64,000 bases of DNA from Lucinisca nassula (lineage: Eukaryota; Mollusca; Bivalvia; Lucinida; Lucinidae): the NCBI GenBank assembly GCA_963580285.1, contig OY757019.1, forward strand, positions 60,532,587-60,596,586. Reading direction: 5' to 3'. Positions 44,346 through 54,568 of this stretch are shown piece after piece. Made by a program: the position numbers and the translations under genes. Position 1 is the stretch's first letter; each line of letters opens with the position of its first letter. The notes under the pieces are model-generated. The model saw only the letters and a list, made by a program, of their open reading frames with translations. It did not search any database and was not told the origin of the DNA.

Positions 44346-44724
44346 AAGGTAACAACTTTTCATCTTAAAATTTTCTTCTTTTTTCGGCGGTAAAAAGTAC
44401 AGTGTTTTTGTACAGGCGTTTTTGTAACGTGCCTCGGGATCACAGTTCGGCATCACTCGGCAAGCCCCGGACAGTGACCTTCAGGACGTATTTTTATCCA
44501 CCCCTCACGCCTATATACTATTCATATAGTTCATGGATTGAGTCGATGAAATATAATCAAATGACCCCAACCAACAGTTTCCGTAGAACATCAGACTCTC
44601 TCCTTGTTTAAAGTTTTGAATTCAAAAGCCGACAGAATGCAATTCACACCACCACTTGTTTTGAAATTCATGTTGTCTTTTGCATCTGAGCTTGCAGCCT
44701 TTATAGTGATGGCTGTAACTTCAT

Positions 44725-44727
<3 letters not shown>

Positions 44728-44789
<62 letters not shown>
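44728..44789. repeat. (CT)n microsatellite
   Basis: About 31 perfect CT units. The minus-strand frame of alternating E and R across it is an artefact. Confidence 0.95.
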
Positions 44790-44792
<3 letters not shown>

Positions 44793-44935
44793 GAATGAAA
44801 TGATGACAATTGATGACTTTTACATACTATTTATCTTCCCAAATGCTTCAGAAGTGGTACAGAAAAACCAAACTTAAAATTAATCGTGTTATGTCGCAGC
44901 AAGAAGAGTGAGACTCGTACAATATCGTACTAATA

Positions 44936-46515
44936 AAGCTAGTATCTCACTAGGATGCGACAACTGGCGACTATTTTGAGACACATATTAACGACAGAAA
45001 ACGCGACATTGTGACCATTTTCACATTACGGTCACACTGAATGGGTGATAAAGACATATTTGCGACAGTCGCACGAATGTCGTACGATTATCGCATGAAT
45101 CATTGGTGAACCCGAGCACAAGTTCGCACACAAGTTGCCCGACATTCGCGCGACAGTGGCGCGATATTCGCGATACACTCGTGCGATGTTCGCACAATAC
45201 AATTTCGAACATTTATCACCAACTACCGTCCCACGATGTTGTTGCGAACGTCGTGCGACTGTCGCTCGAAGGTCGTTCAATAGTCGCACGATGGTTTTGC
45301 GAGTAAATGATTAACCACTTTTAAAAATAAACATTCTTACACATTATTTGTCAAAATCGCATCGGAAGTAAGGGCGAGGATTGTGGCCACGTGAAATCGA
45401 TTTAAGCACCCACCCCACACCCCCAGTGGAATTCGTTTCACTGACCGTTCCAAGGCGGTTCTTCTGTCGCGGTTTATTTTTGTTATGGTTTGTGTCGCTT
45501 ATATTATTTTGTTTTGGATAGCCAATTGGCCATTTTGTGGGAAAGTAAATGTCCTTTCGACTTTCCGCTATTAACGTTTCCATTAGAGTCTGTTGTTTCA
45601 TATTTGTTTTTTCTTTCCCTTTGGTGTCTCTGATGGGAGCTGCGGGGTAATTGTATCGATTCCTGATCATTGCCTTCACTTCTGTTTTGCAGTCATTTAG
45701 TCTCCAACTGTGGAAGCTCCTGAGCTTTCTTCATCCGAAGCAGCAGGAGCATGGACTGATTCTGTTGGTGGGGGGGGGGGGGGGTCAGGTGTAGCGGCAA
45801 CCCTACCCCTCCTTTTCTTTTGTTTTGCTCGAATGGTGAAACTATCAATGTTAGCAAACTGTTTCAAGACATACATAATATATACCCGGGTCACATGGGA
45901 CAAAATACAAACCATTCACGACACAATTGCGAGTGATGCAAGACATTCGCATGATAATCGTAAGACATTCGTGCGGTTGTGCTTTTCTTTGCTAGAACGT
46001 CGCTCAGTTTTATTTACTCGCAATTACGTCACGAAGTGTCCTTTTTACGACCGCCGGAAACTTAATTGCAAAGGGTCCGCGACAGGTTCGCAACGGGTTC
46101 GAGACACCCGCGATGACTTTGCGACTATTTGGTGAGGAATTTTGTCGCATAAAATTTTTGAACATGTTCAAAATTTTCGCGAACCGTTTGCAAATCTTCG
46201 TGACACAAGCGAGGAAATTGCGAATCACTGCGACTGTTTCAAGACCGCCTTGAGACTCACTCGCGAATGTAAATCGCAAGCTGTCGCAAACAGGCGCATC
46301 TCAGTGAGATAGGGGCTTTGCATCTTGCTAATGGCGTTGAACATATGAGTGATCCTGCAAAACTCTATCTCACTGACATGCGACTGACTCGAACCCGTGG
46401 CGGACCCTTCGCAATTTAGTTTCCGACATTCGTAAATGGCTTGGAACACGACAGATCTGCGAAATAATTAACTGTGTGGCGTTCGGGCGAACGTCGTGAG
46501 ACAATCGCACGAATG
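44936..46515. mobile_element. GTCGCACG foldback element, left arm
   Basis: CATATTTGCGACAGTCGCAC, TGTCGTACGATTATCGC, AAGTTCGCACAC, TTATCACCAAC and GAAGCTCCTGAGCTTTC recur reverse-complemented, in mirrored order, at 52935-53470. The words GTCGCACGAATGTCG, TTCGCGAA and TCGTACGA make the arm itself rich in short palindromes. A repeat R copy (45340-45695) is inserted in this arm only. A G17 tract lies at 45768. The ends and the inner limit are approximate. Confidence 0.75.
45340..45695 (+). repeat. Repeat family R, copy 2
   Basis: GGAAGTAAGGGCGAGGATTG, GTGGCCACGTGAAATCGATT, CACTGACCGTTCCAAGGCGG, CATTTTGTGGGAAAGTAAA and CGATTCCTGATCATTGCC. Present in the left arm of the GTCGCACG foldback but absent from the corresponding place in the right arm (about 53205), so it is an insertion. 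Confidence 0.8.
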
Positions 46516-46741
46516 TCTCACGATTAACTAAGTTATTAAGTAAGTAATTTCTTTATTTAAAGAGGGTGGCTCGTTTGGTACAATTACCAATCTTCCACGA
46601 GGCCCTCTAGTTAAAACATAATACATAACATCGACAAACTATAAATGAGTATTTACAAATGTGATGAGATTTCTTTACAATTACATAATTTATGGAGAAG
46701 TGTGAGAAAAAAATGGAATGAAACCAGTGCTTCAGCTGAAG

Positions 46742-47515
46742 TGCACGACCCGCCGGATGCTTTTAGCTTTATGAGTGTTACCATATATGGGTATGGCGGC
46801 CATTTTGGTCATGTGACCTGGACCTAAAACGGTTCCCCCAATCAATGCGCCTTATCGTAAGGAGCAAAAATATATCTTATACTTTAGTACTGTATTCTGA
46901 ATCGTGTGCAGGATAAAATGCATTCTCACTTTTCCAATACAAAAGCATATGTGTCAAAGTTTGACCTAGGCACAAAGAAGGTCAAGGTCAACCCAGGGTC
47001 ACCATTTTAGCAATTTATGATGGGCCTACGTCCAGATGCTATTTATCAAGTTTTGTGGAAATCTGCCCAGTGGTTCTGGAGAAGACTATTTTTGAAGGGT
47101 TTTTACCATATATGGCTTGGCGGCCATTTTGGTCATATGACCTGGACCCCATGAGCAAATTTTGGTTCCCCCCATCCCATAGAGGCTCCATATGAAATTT
47201 GACTTCAATCCGCCCAACGGTTTCCGAGGAGAAACAGTTCGAAAAGTTTCACATTTTTCGCCTCGGCGAGGCTATACTAAATGGAATGTAATATTTCGCA
47301 AATTCATTGGTTAGATCTCATTGATATCTATCAGTATACCAAAAATTGTTTAAATATTCCAAGCGGTTAAGTCACTATCACCAATTTTCACAAACGGGTT
47401 ACGGACGGACAGACAGACTGACAGAATGACCGAATGACAGAATGACACGGTGATTTTAGGGCACTCTTAGAAAATCAACCGACTTCAGTCGGTCGCTTTT
47501 TCTGCGGGTCGTGCA
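46742..47515. mobile_element. 775-bp inverted-repeat element in the LINE 2 3' region
   Basis: Ends TGCACGACCCGC (46742-46753) and GCGGGTCGTGCA (47504-47515) are perfect 12-bp inverted repeats. Internal marks are two direct copies of GGCGGCCATTTTGGTCAT (46795 and 47120), the purine-rich GGACGGACAGACAGACTGAC and the short palindrome CGACCGACTGAAGTCGGTCG. No coding capacity and no clear target duplication. The internal sequence is of a type common in mollusc genomes. Confidence 0.75.
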
Positions 47516-49050
47516 ATTTATACGTTGACGAAATACGGCGATGAAGGCATACGTTTCAATATCTAGGTGTTAGTCATCCAGGAATTTAATCTATCTGAGA
47601 ATGAGACCAAGGTATCACTATTTGTTATCTCATATGGAATACTATTCCAAATAATTGGCCCTGAATACGAAATGCTTTCCTTGAATTTGGCTAAATTTAG
47701 TTTTGGAACAATGGAGACTTGACTTGAGCTAGATCTGAGCGACATATTTAAAGGGTTTAATTCTCTTTTCTGGAAAAGCTCACACAAATAGTTCGGAACT
47801 GAATGGTTAACAACTTTAAACATCATTTTTGCCTTGTTCAAGAATATATTTCGCTGAAATGACATAACTTTTAAGCGTGATTTAGCAGATTCATAGTCTA
47901 CATATTCATATCCTAAGATAATTTGAAAGCGAGTTTCTGTAATTTTGTTATATTAGAAATATTATAGTTTGAAGAATTACCCCATATGACATTGCAGTAA
48001 TTAAAGTGAGGCTGAATATATGCTTTATAATAAAGAAGCCTATGTTCTGAACTTAAGAAATGACTTATTTTTGACAACAACCAGATATAGGACGACACTT
48101 TCTTGCAAACAGCCTTGTAATGGGTACTCCATTGTACATTTTCATCAATATATAGGCCAAGTATTTTATCACCGTTAGTTATCTGTAACTCAATATCATC
48201 AAAAGTTAGTTTAAATACGCTTTCATCAATATGTAAACGTTTCTGGCGTGTTGTGATAAGCATTACTTTTGTTTTTGCAGTGTTAAGTAACATTCCATTT
48301 TGTTGACACCAGTCACGTAATGTTATAAGACAGTTTTGCAAGTTTAGCCTGAGTTCATTAATGTCAGCATGTGCGTCATAAATAGTAGTATCGTCAGCAT
48401 AAAGGTCTGTAGAGCAAATTTGATTGGAAAGATGCAATGGCAGATTATTTATAAAAATAAGAAATAGTAACGGCCCCAATATGGATCCTTGTGGAACTCC
48501 GCATTTGACGTAATCACGTTCTGATATTTTATTATTTACAGAAACTACCAGTGTTCTATCACTCAGATAAGATTGCATTAATGAAACAAAATTATTGCTA
48601 CATTTATAGCATTTAAGTTTCTCTAAAAGTAAGTCATGATCCACTAGGTCGAAAGCTTTTCTGAAATCTACCATGATAGAACCTACAATTTTGCCTTGGT
48701 TTATAGCCTTGAGCCCGTTTTCTGTCATGAGTGTTAATGCACTTTCGGTAGAATGTCCAGATCGAAAACCACTTTGTGTTTGATGTATAAGGTTAAAATT
48801 GTTTAAATATGACATAAGATTCTTCTGTATAATTTTTTATAGAAGTTTTGATAATGTTGGCAAGATAGATATGGGACGGTAATTGTTCAGTTCATCTTTT
48901 GGGCCACCCTTGTGGAGCGGGGTTACTTTTGCTTGTTTCCATAAAGTGGGAAAACTGTTATTGTGTAAACATTTTTGGGCTATAAAAGTAATGCTTTTCG
49001 AAATAACACCCGAAGAAAGTTTTAATAGTTTGGGTCCAATTCCATCTAAT

Positions 49051-49174
49051 AAAAATCAAAAATGAGTTCCTTTAAGAGCAATGAAAACATTCATAAGAAA
49101 GAAAATGGGTCATACTACGTAGTTTCGGCTAATAAAGTCTCATCAGTGACCCTGTAATGATCCGGCAAAGAAAG
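49051..49174 (-). mobile_element. 124-bp hammerhead-bearing insertion
   Basis: Removing these 124 bases rejoins the conserved KATG-LDGIG coding sequence of LINE 2 exactly, which sets both borders. The insert has 22 nt upstream of the ribozyme, the 46-nt ribozyme and about 56 nt downstream, related to the tail of motifs B, C and E (TTGCTCTTAAAGGAAC against TTGCTTCCAAAGGATAAC). No target duplication is evident. No coding capacity. It may be a non-autonomous unit mobilised by a Penelope-like element. Confidence 0.8.
49107..49152 (-). ncRNA. Hammerhead ribozyme motif D
   Basis: Minus strand: stem I GGGTCA/TGACCC (6 Watson-Crick pairs), CTGATGA, stem II GACT-TTATT-AGCC (3 of 4 pairs), GAAA, stem III ACTACGTAGT (self-complementary), and A as the cleavage nucleotide (plus-strand T49113). 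Compared with motif E, both stem I and stem III have changed on both sides so that pairing is kept. Such covariation supports selection on RNA structure. Confidence 0.85.
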
Positions 49175-50913
49175 CCCGTTGCTTTAGTGATATCAAGCGA
49201 AGATAAAAATCTATATACAAAATTTTCATCTATATCGGGTAAACTAAAAAATGCGTTTTGCGGAACCTTATAATCAATATACTCCCTGAGTGTCCTTCAA
49301 TCATTTGGCAGCAATGGCTCTTTAAGATCTGAAGCAATATTAATGAAATATTTGTTGAAATGCTCCACTAATTCTTTGTCATCTGAGACTGTCTCGCCAT
49401 CTATTCGCACTCCCAAAATACCATTACTTCTATTATTGCTATGTTTACTGGAGGCTCCAAATTCTTTAAAAAATTTCCAAATTGATTTCGGATCATCTTT
49501 CCCTGATTCGATTTTTTGTTCATATGTGGATTTTTTAGCTATTTTAATTAAGGTCGATATTCTGTTTCGTAGAGTTTTATATTCTTCCATATCCCCATGC
49601 TTTTAATGATTATCTCTTTCTTTCATTGCATCCAATATTTCGGAAGTTATCCAGTCTGGTTGAGTTTTATACTTTACCCTTTGAGTTTTCAGTGGTGCGT
49701 GCTTGTTTACAATATTTATGAAAAGTGAATACCAATTATCAAGAATGTCATCAACTTCATGAAAATATCGCAAGTTATCCCAATTAATTGACAATAAATT
49801 TGTTAAAAACTCATTTTCGTTAAAATGTTTGAATGATCTGATAGTTGTATAGTTATGAGAGTTCTTTTTGCTACTTGAACTTACATTCCTTTTACAAAAG
49901 ATAGCGTAATGATCACTAATACCTAATTCAGAAACGCTTACATATGATATATTATCTTCATTATTTGTATAAATGTGATCTATAAGGGTACTTGAAAGTG
50001 TCGTTACTCTTGTAGGTTGCATAACTACTTGACTTAATCCTAATGATTCAGTGAGAACTACCCAATCTCTATTTACATCAACATTTAATAGATTTTTATT
50101 AAAATCTCCAAGTAAAATAACCTCTTTTCCCTCCATTAATACTGTTTCAATAAACATTTCAAAACGATCATTCCATTCAATTAATTCATTTGGATTTCTA
50201 TATAGTGTACCACACAGAAATGTTTTACCCTTATTCGGCGTAATTTCAAGCCATATGCATGCAATATCATTGGTCTCAAGGTCATCCCTTCGCTTCGACA
50301 TTATATGATCTTTAACATAGACAAGTATGCCTCCACTACCGTTGTTGTTATTATCTTTTCGATAAGGTGACTGAAAACCATTAATATGAAACCAATTTGT
50401 CGGTTTATGGCTCTTAAGCTTAGTTTCGCACAAACCAAATATATGTATTTTCTCATTTCTCTCTGCAGTCAACATCAATTCAATTTCAGAAATTTTTGTC
50501 ATATCCCTCGAACATAATCCCTGAACATTAAGAAACCCTATATTCATACCCTTATTTTTGAGATTTAAATTCAAAACAGACTCATGTTTATGGTTTTCTG
50601 ATTGTCTCTCTGTATCTAAAGCTGATTCGTATTGCCTCTCTATATCTATAGATGAATCAAGCTGTTTTGAATGAACTGAGCTGCGTGTGCATGCTGTGTC
50701 ATTTGCAGAACACTTAGATAATACCCCAAAATTTCCTACAACATATGCAGATTGAATGCTTTTTTCATCATACTTTGAACACTGACAGTCGAAAAATAAA
50801 GAATTACAGTCACTGCAAACAGAATTTAAAACACTAAAATGATTTACATTCACTGTACCATTATTTTGATCAATTACAGGCATTTGAAAATTGGTGGCAC
50901 TAATGCCGAGTCC

Positions 50914-52747
50914 CTATTTCTGTGCTGTGCACCAACAATCAGAAAACTTGTGTCCAACAAGATTGCACTCATAGCAACGGCCTCGGTTACCGCCTAACCG
51001 TCTGACCGAATGTCCATATTGATGCCTCCGAAACCCATTTCCACCTTGATTTCCCCTAATTCCATTTCTAGCTGTCTTTCCTTGATATCCGGCTGGCCCG
51101 CTGAAATTTCCCGGGTTTTGCGATCTCCGTCTGTTATATACGCATTCTCCGAAATCTGTAATTATTTGCAGTTTCCTATTGATTGCATCTAGGAGCCGTT
51201 TTATGCCAGAATCCGATAAATGAATACCATCATCCCTGTAGTATCTAGATGACAACTGGTCCTCTCTGAAGAAAAGATCATAGCTGTCCTGAACCAGTTC
51301 TACTTTTTGATTTCTCCAATGAGCGACGAGCTTAGCTAAGCAGCGGTTGATAACACAAACATCAACATCTCCTCTCGGTGCCACAGAGCAAACTAGTACT
51401 CGACATTCAACATTGCGACATTTTATCAAACTCAAAAGTTCATCGTAGTTTTCTTCTATTCTTCTAGGATCAGCGCCATTTGATAATTCATTTCCACCTA
51501 CGTAAAGAATAACAGTTGAAAAAGACTTCAAATCATACACATCTAATTGGTCGATCAAACGCAGAACAGTGGCTCCGCCTGTTGAGGACTTGTGGACAGT
51601 TTTGACCAGTCCTTTAGTGTTCACACCATTTATTATAGAATCTCCGAGTAGAAGAATCTTTCCCCCAGATGGTTGAGGATTATACTGGGGTGTATGGCTT
51701 CTCGCAGGAATTGTCTGAACTGGCCGTGTTGGTCTGCTACCATTGTTTACTACTACGGGTATGTGTTGCGGCTCTTCATTTGATATTGGAGTATCTGTTC
51801 GTTCACCACGTAGCGGTACTGCTACTAGAGGAGATTGCGTGCGTGCCTCCTGCAACAACACGGATTTCTCTGCAACATTGGACTGAAAAAATGACTGGCT
51901 TTCAGATGGATTATTGCTCACTATTTCGGAATACGTTGCCGGTTTCGACATATTTTCTACAAATAGTATAATCGACTGTTTTAAGTCGCGCACTACGGAC
52001 TCCATCTCATTTATCTTTGAAATTAACATGGACAGTTTTCTTACGTTTGTTTGTACGTCATCATGGGATGCAATTATCTCCAGTCCTTGTGGAATAAGTT
52101 GCGACATACTATGATTATCTTGCCTGGGACAATTTGAAGTACTTTCCCACATCGTCTGCCTTAGACTGACATTTCCGGCTTCATCGCTATAATCTGAATG
52201 CGTAATTCGTGGACTTAAGGCTCCAGGTTCGCTGCTGATGACATCATGAGAGCTTTCTTCCTTGGTTGTCAGGCTGTCAACTTCCTGCACAAACCTTTTA
52301 AACAGAGTTAAAGCCACTTTCGGAAAATATGAAGAACGCCACAACCTGTGTCCGACTCCTGTGACTTTCACTGTACTGAAATGACTGTCAAGTATTATTT
52401 CGCATTTAAGTCCGTGCACATGGGTAATATATTTTGTAACAAATGTGGTGTCGTCTGCATCAATTTTGCTCGAAAAGTCTGCCTTTATGTTAGACAAGAA
52501 CATATGAAAGAATACATTTGAAGTAAAAGATAGAGTAGACTTACTTTCATTTTGCTGAGTTCTGTAGAAGATTCTTTCAAAAAGGATCCTTTTGACCCAC
52601 TTCTGCCTGCCACTCATCATCAACAATATCCGAGAATGACATCGAGGATAATGTAGAAGCGCTACTTTCATTAAAATCCATTTCCTCTTCTCGAAGGCGC
52701 TTATCTATGTCCATATCCGAATCACTCGGCCCTGCTTGTGAGCCCAT
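50914..52747 (-). pseudogene. LINE 2 ORF1: SGNH esterase and CCHC zinc knuckle, one frameshift
   Basis: The start ATG at 52747 gives an acidic N-terminus (MGSQAGPSDSDMDI). The frame is broken at the A5 run 52579-52583 (T5 on the coding strand), where one extra base ends it at 52577. The remainder continues in the 585-codon frame ending at 50914. That frame has a region of unknown function, an SGNH/GDSL-type esterase (LLLGDSIINGV, VGGNEL, DGIHLSDSG, the expected S, G-N and D-H blocks), a glycine-rich basic stretch, and a C-terminal zinc knuckle CYECNLVGHKFSDC. In CR1-group LINEs this protein binds the RNA and has esterase activity of unclear role. Confidence 0.85.
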
Positions 52748-52934
52748 GTTCAATGTCACAATCACAAAATCAACACATTCTCTGTAAAACTGTAACTTCT
52801 CTGAGAGATTTTACACTATCTTGTAGCTAATCAAAATATCTATCAAATTTTTACTTTTATATGAGTTTCTGATCCATATTTGACGTTAAATTAAATTAAT
52901 TCGGATTTTTTTCACGGCGTTATTTAGAAAAACA

Positions 52935-53470
52935 ACCATGGCGCGAAACAGTGACTATTACAACTATTGTCGTGCGAATGCCTTAAATCACTCGCAATTG
53001 TGTCGTGAGTGGTTCGTATTTTGTCCCATGTGCCCCGGATAGTATGTCTTAAAACATTTTGCTCTCATTAATAGTTTCAAAAGAAAGGGAGGGGTAGGGT
53101 TGCCGCTACACCTGACAACCGACGAACAGAATCCGCTCATGCTCTTGCTGCGTCTGATTAAGAAAGCTCAGGAGCTTCCCTAGTTTCGAAGACTAAATGA
53201 TTGCTAGAATGGCTTTGTTTTTATTGCGTAATCATTTTCTCGCAGAACTGTACGACCTATTGTACTCAAGAACATCGTGCGGCGGTCGTTGGTGATAAAT
53301 GTTCGCAATTGCATTGTGCGAATATCGCGCTAGTGTCTCGAGAATATCGCGCGACTGTCGCGCAACACGTGTGCGAGCTCATGCTTGAGTTCGCCAATTA
53401 TTCGAGCGATAATCGTACGACATTGGTGCGACTGTCGCAAATATGTCTACATCATAGTGTAAATTATATT
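52935..53470. mobile_element. GTCGCACG foldback element, right arm
   Basis: Mirror image of 44990-46000 without repeat R: GAGCTTCC after AAGAAAGCTCAG, AGGGGTAGGGTTGCCGCTAC, GTGATAAATGTTCGC, ATAATCGTACGACATTGGTG, GCGACTGTCGCAAATATGTC. Its outer end is near 53470. Confidence 0.75.
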
Positions 53471-53522
53471 TTCCTGTCCTTTGGGATCATTGATTCCATT
53501 GTGGAATTTTGAAAATATCTGA

Positions 53523-53568
53523 GGGTCACTGATGAGGCCTAATTGGCCGAAACTAGCTAGTCTGGCCC
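53523..53568 (+). ncRNA. Hammerhead ribozyme motif E (best preserved)
   Basis: Stem I GGGTCA/TGGCCC (6 pairs, one G-U), CTGATGA, stem II GGCC-TAATT-GGCC, GAAA, palindromic stem III ACTAGCTAGT, and C53562 before the predicted cut. All conserved core nucleotides are present. Stem III has no room for a loop as a monomer, which fits the dimeric hammerheads reported with Penelope-like elements. An 80-nt tail shared with motifs B and C follows. Confidence 0.88.
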
Positions 53569-53656
53569 AGAAAACATATACACTCCATATTTTTCAGTTC
53601 TGTGGTGTTGTCCTTGCTTCCAAAGGATAACACTTTTATAGAACATATTAATCACC

Positions 53657-53756
53657 TATTCAGTGTTTATTTGTTTGATTTGAGGTTTAACGCCACCTTT
53701 AACACTGTATAGGTAATTTTGGAGACATTGCTACAATTATGTGGGACTTTTACCCG
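53657..53756 (-). mobile_element. SINE B, partial
   Basis: TTGATTTGAGGTTTAACGCC, CACTGTATAGGTAATTTTGG and GTGGGACTTTTACCCGTC. It stops where repeat R copy 3 begins. Confidence 0.8.
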
Positions 53757-54050
53757 TCAGTGGAATTCGTTTCACAGACCGTTCCAAGGCGGATCTTCTG
53801 CCGTTGTTTATTTTTGCTATGGCTTGCCTTTGAGTGTGTCTATAGCTTATATTATTTTGCTTTGGATGGATAGCCAACTGGCCATTTTGTGGGAAAGTAA
53901 CTGTCCTTTTGGCTTTCCGCTTGAGATGTTTCCATTAGGGTCTAATTGTTTCATGTTTGTGTTTCTTTCTCTTGGTGTCTCTGTTGGGAGCTGTAGGTTA
54001 ATTGCATCGATTTCTGATTATTGCCTTCACTTCTATTCTTTTACAGATAT
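53757..54050 (+). repeat. Repeat family R, copy 3
   Basis: AGTGGAATTCGTTTCACAGACC, CCATTTTGTGGGAAAGTAAC and CATCGATTTCTGATTATTGCC. It starts inside the family, lacking the GGCGAGGATTGTGGCC part. Confidence 0.75.
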
Positions 54051-54099
54051 GAAGGAAAGCATTGTACCACATGGGTGTGCTATGACACGAAGGTATATA

Positions 54100-54520
54100 T
54101 CACGCCAATTGAGCCCCAGTCTCACTGTCACTTATTGAGGGTTACTACGTTAATTTTCCGCCGTTTCGTAGAGAACAGATCTACCTACAATGTACAAAAA
54201 CTTACTGAACCGTAATAAAACGTAGATTAAAACATCGCAAAACATATTGATACGTAGGAAACCGTAGGTAATACGTAGTAATACGTAGAGTACCTCCCAG
54301 TATATTGCTTATCACGTTTTTGGTACGTATTGAATGAGTTTCGTCTGCGTTTTAGCCACAGTCACACTGTTGCGTACTGAGGGCTAGGTTTTATTGTATT
54401 GTAACGGCAATAAATGTAGAAAAACGTAGTGAAAACGTCATTACATACGGCTATATATGGATACATAGGCCACATCCTCACCGTCACGTACATAGAGCTA
54501 GGTGTTACTGTGTATTTTAA
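54100..54520. repeat. ACGTA-word foldback, left part
   Basis: Starts AGCCCCAGTCTCACTGTCAC, the inverted partner of GCGACAGTGTGACTGGGGCC at 56466. Contains AACGTAG, TACGTAG and AGCCACAGTCACACTG words with GAGGGCTAGG. Probably one element of about 2.4 kb including nested insertions, with further copies beyond. Confidence 0.7.
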
Positions 54521-54568
54521 TATCTGTCATTACTGACAATGACCAATCTTAATCAAATGCAAGGAATG

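Larger units (their letters stand above)
47563..50883 (-). pseudogene. LINE 2 ORF2: endonuclease and reverse transcriptase, broken
   Basis: Reading on the minus strand from 50883: a cysteine-bearing N-terminus, APE-type endonuclease (NIGFLNVQGL, CETKL, LLGDFN, SDHYAIF), linker (KHAPLKTQRVK), RT motifs (VTPLHKGGP, NYRPISILP, MVDFRKAFDLVDHDL, GVPQGSILGP and catalytic YADD at 48390-48401), thumb and C-terminus (WNSIPYEI). Lesions: in-frame stops at 49603-49605, 49297-49299 and about 48840; the 124-bp insert between the conserved KATG and LDGIG residues, which also shifts the frame by one; and a one-base loss in an A run near 47925. It cannot encode a working protein. Confidence 0.88.
46520..52800 (-). 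mobile_element. Decayed CR1-like LINE (LINE 2)
   Basis: About 6.2 kb on the minus strand between the arms of the GTCGCACG foldback. ORF1 (esterase and zinc knuckle) is followed after 30 bp by ORF2 (endonuclease and RT), then a 3' untranslated region ending near AAATAAAGAAATTACTTACTT at 46525. The ORF1 esterase is characteristic of CR1-group LINEs. It is interrupted by a 775-bp inverted-repeat element (46742-47515) and a 124-bp hammerhead-bearing insert (49051-49174). Exact ends were not fixed; no target duplication was found. Confidence 0.85.

Noticed and set aside
44591..44809. 72-codon frame with a long (ER)n run
   Set aside because: It is the translation of a (CT)n microsatellite.
45650..45690. 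Splice-acceptor-like CTTCTGTTTTGCAG at the end of repeat R
   Set aside because: No adjoining coding sequence; the same position in other copies is not conserved as AG plus an open frame.
45710..46135. 141-codon frame with a poly-glycine stretch
   Set aside because: It crosses a G17 tract in a foldback arm; the mirrored arm does not preserve the frame.
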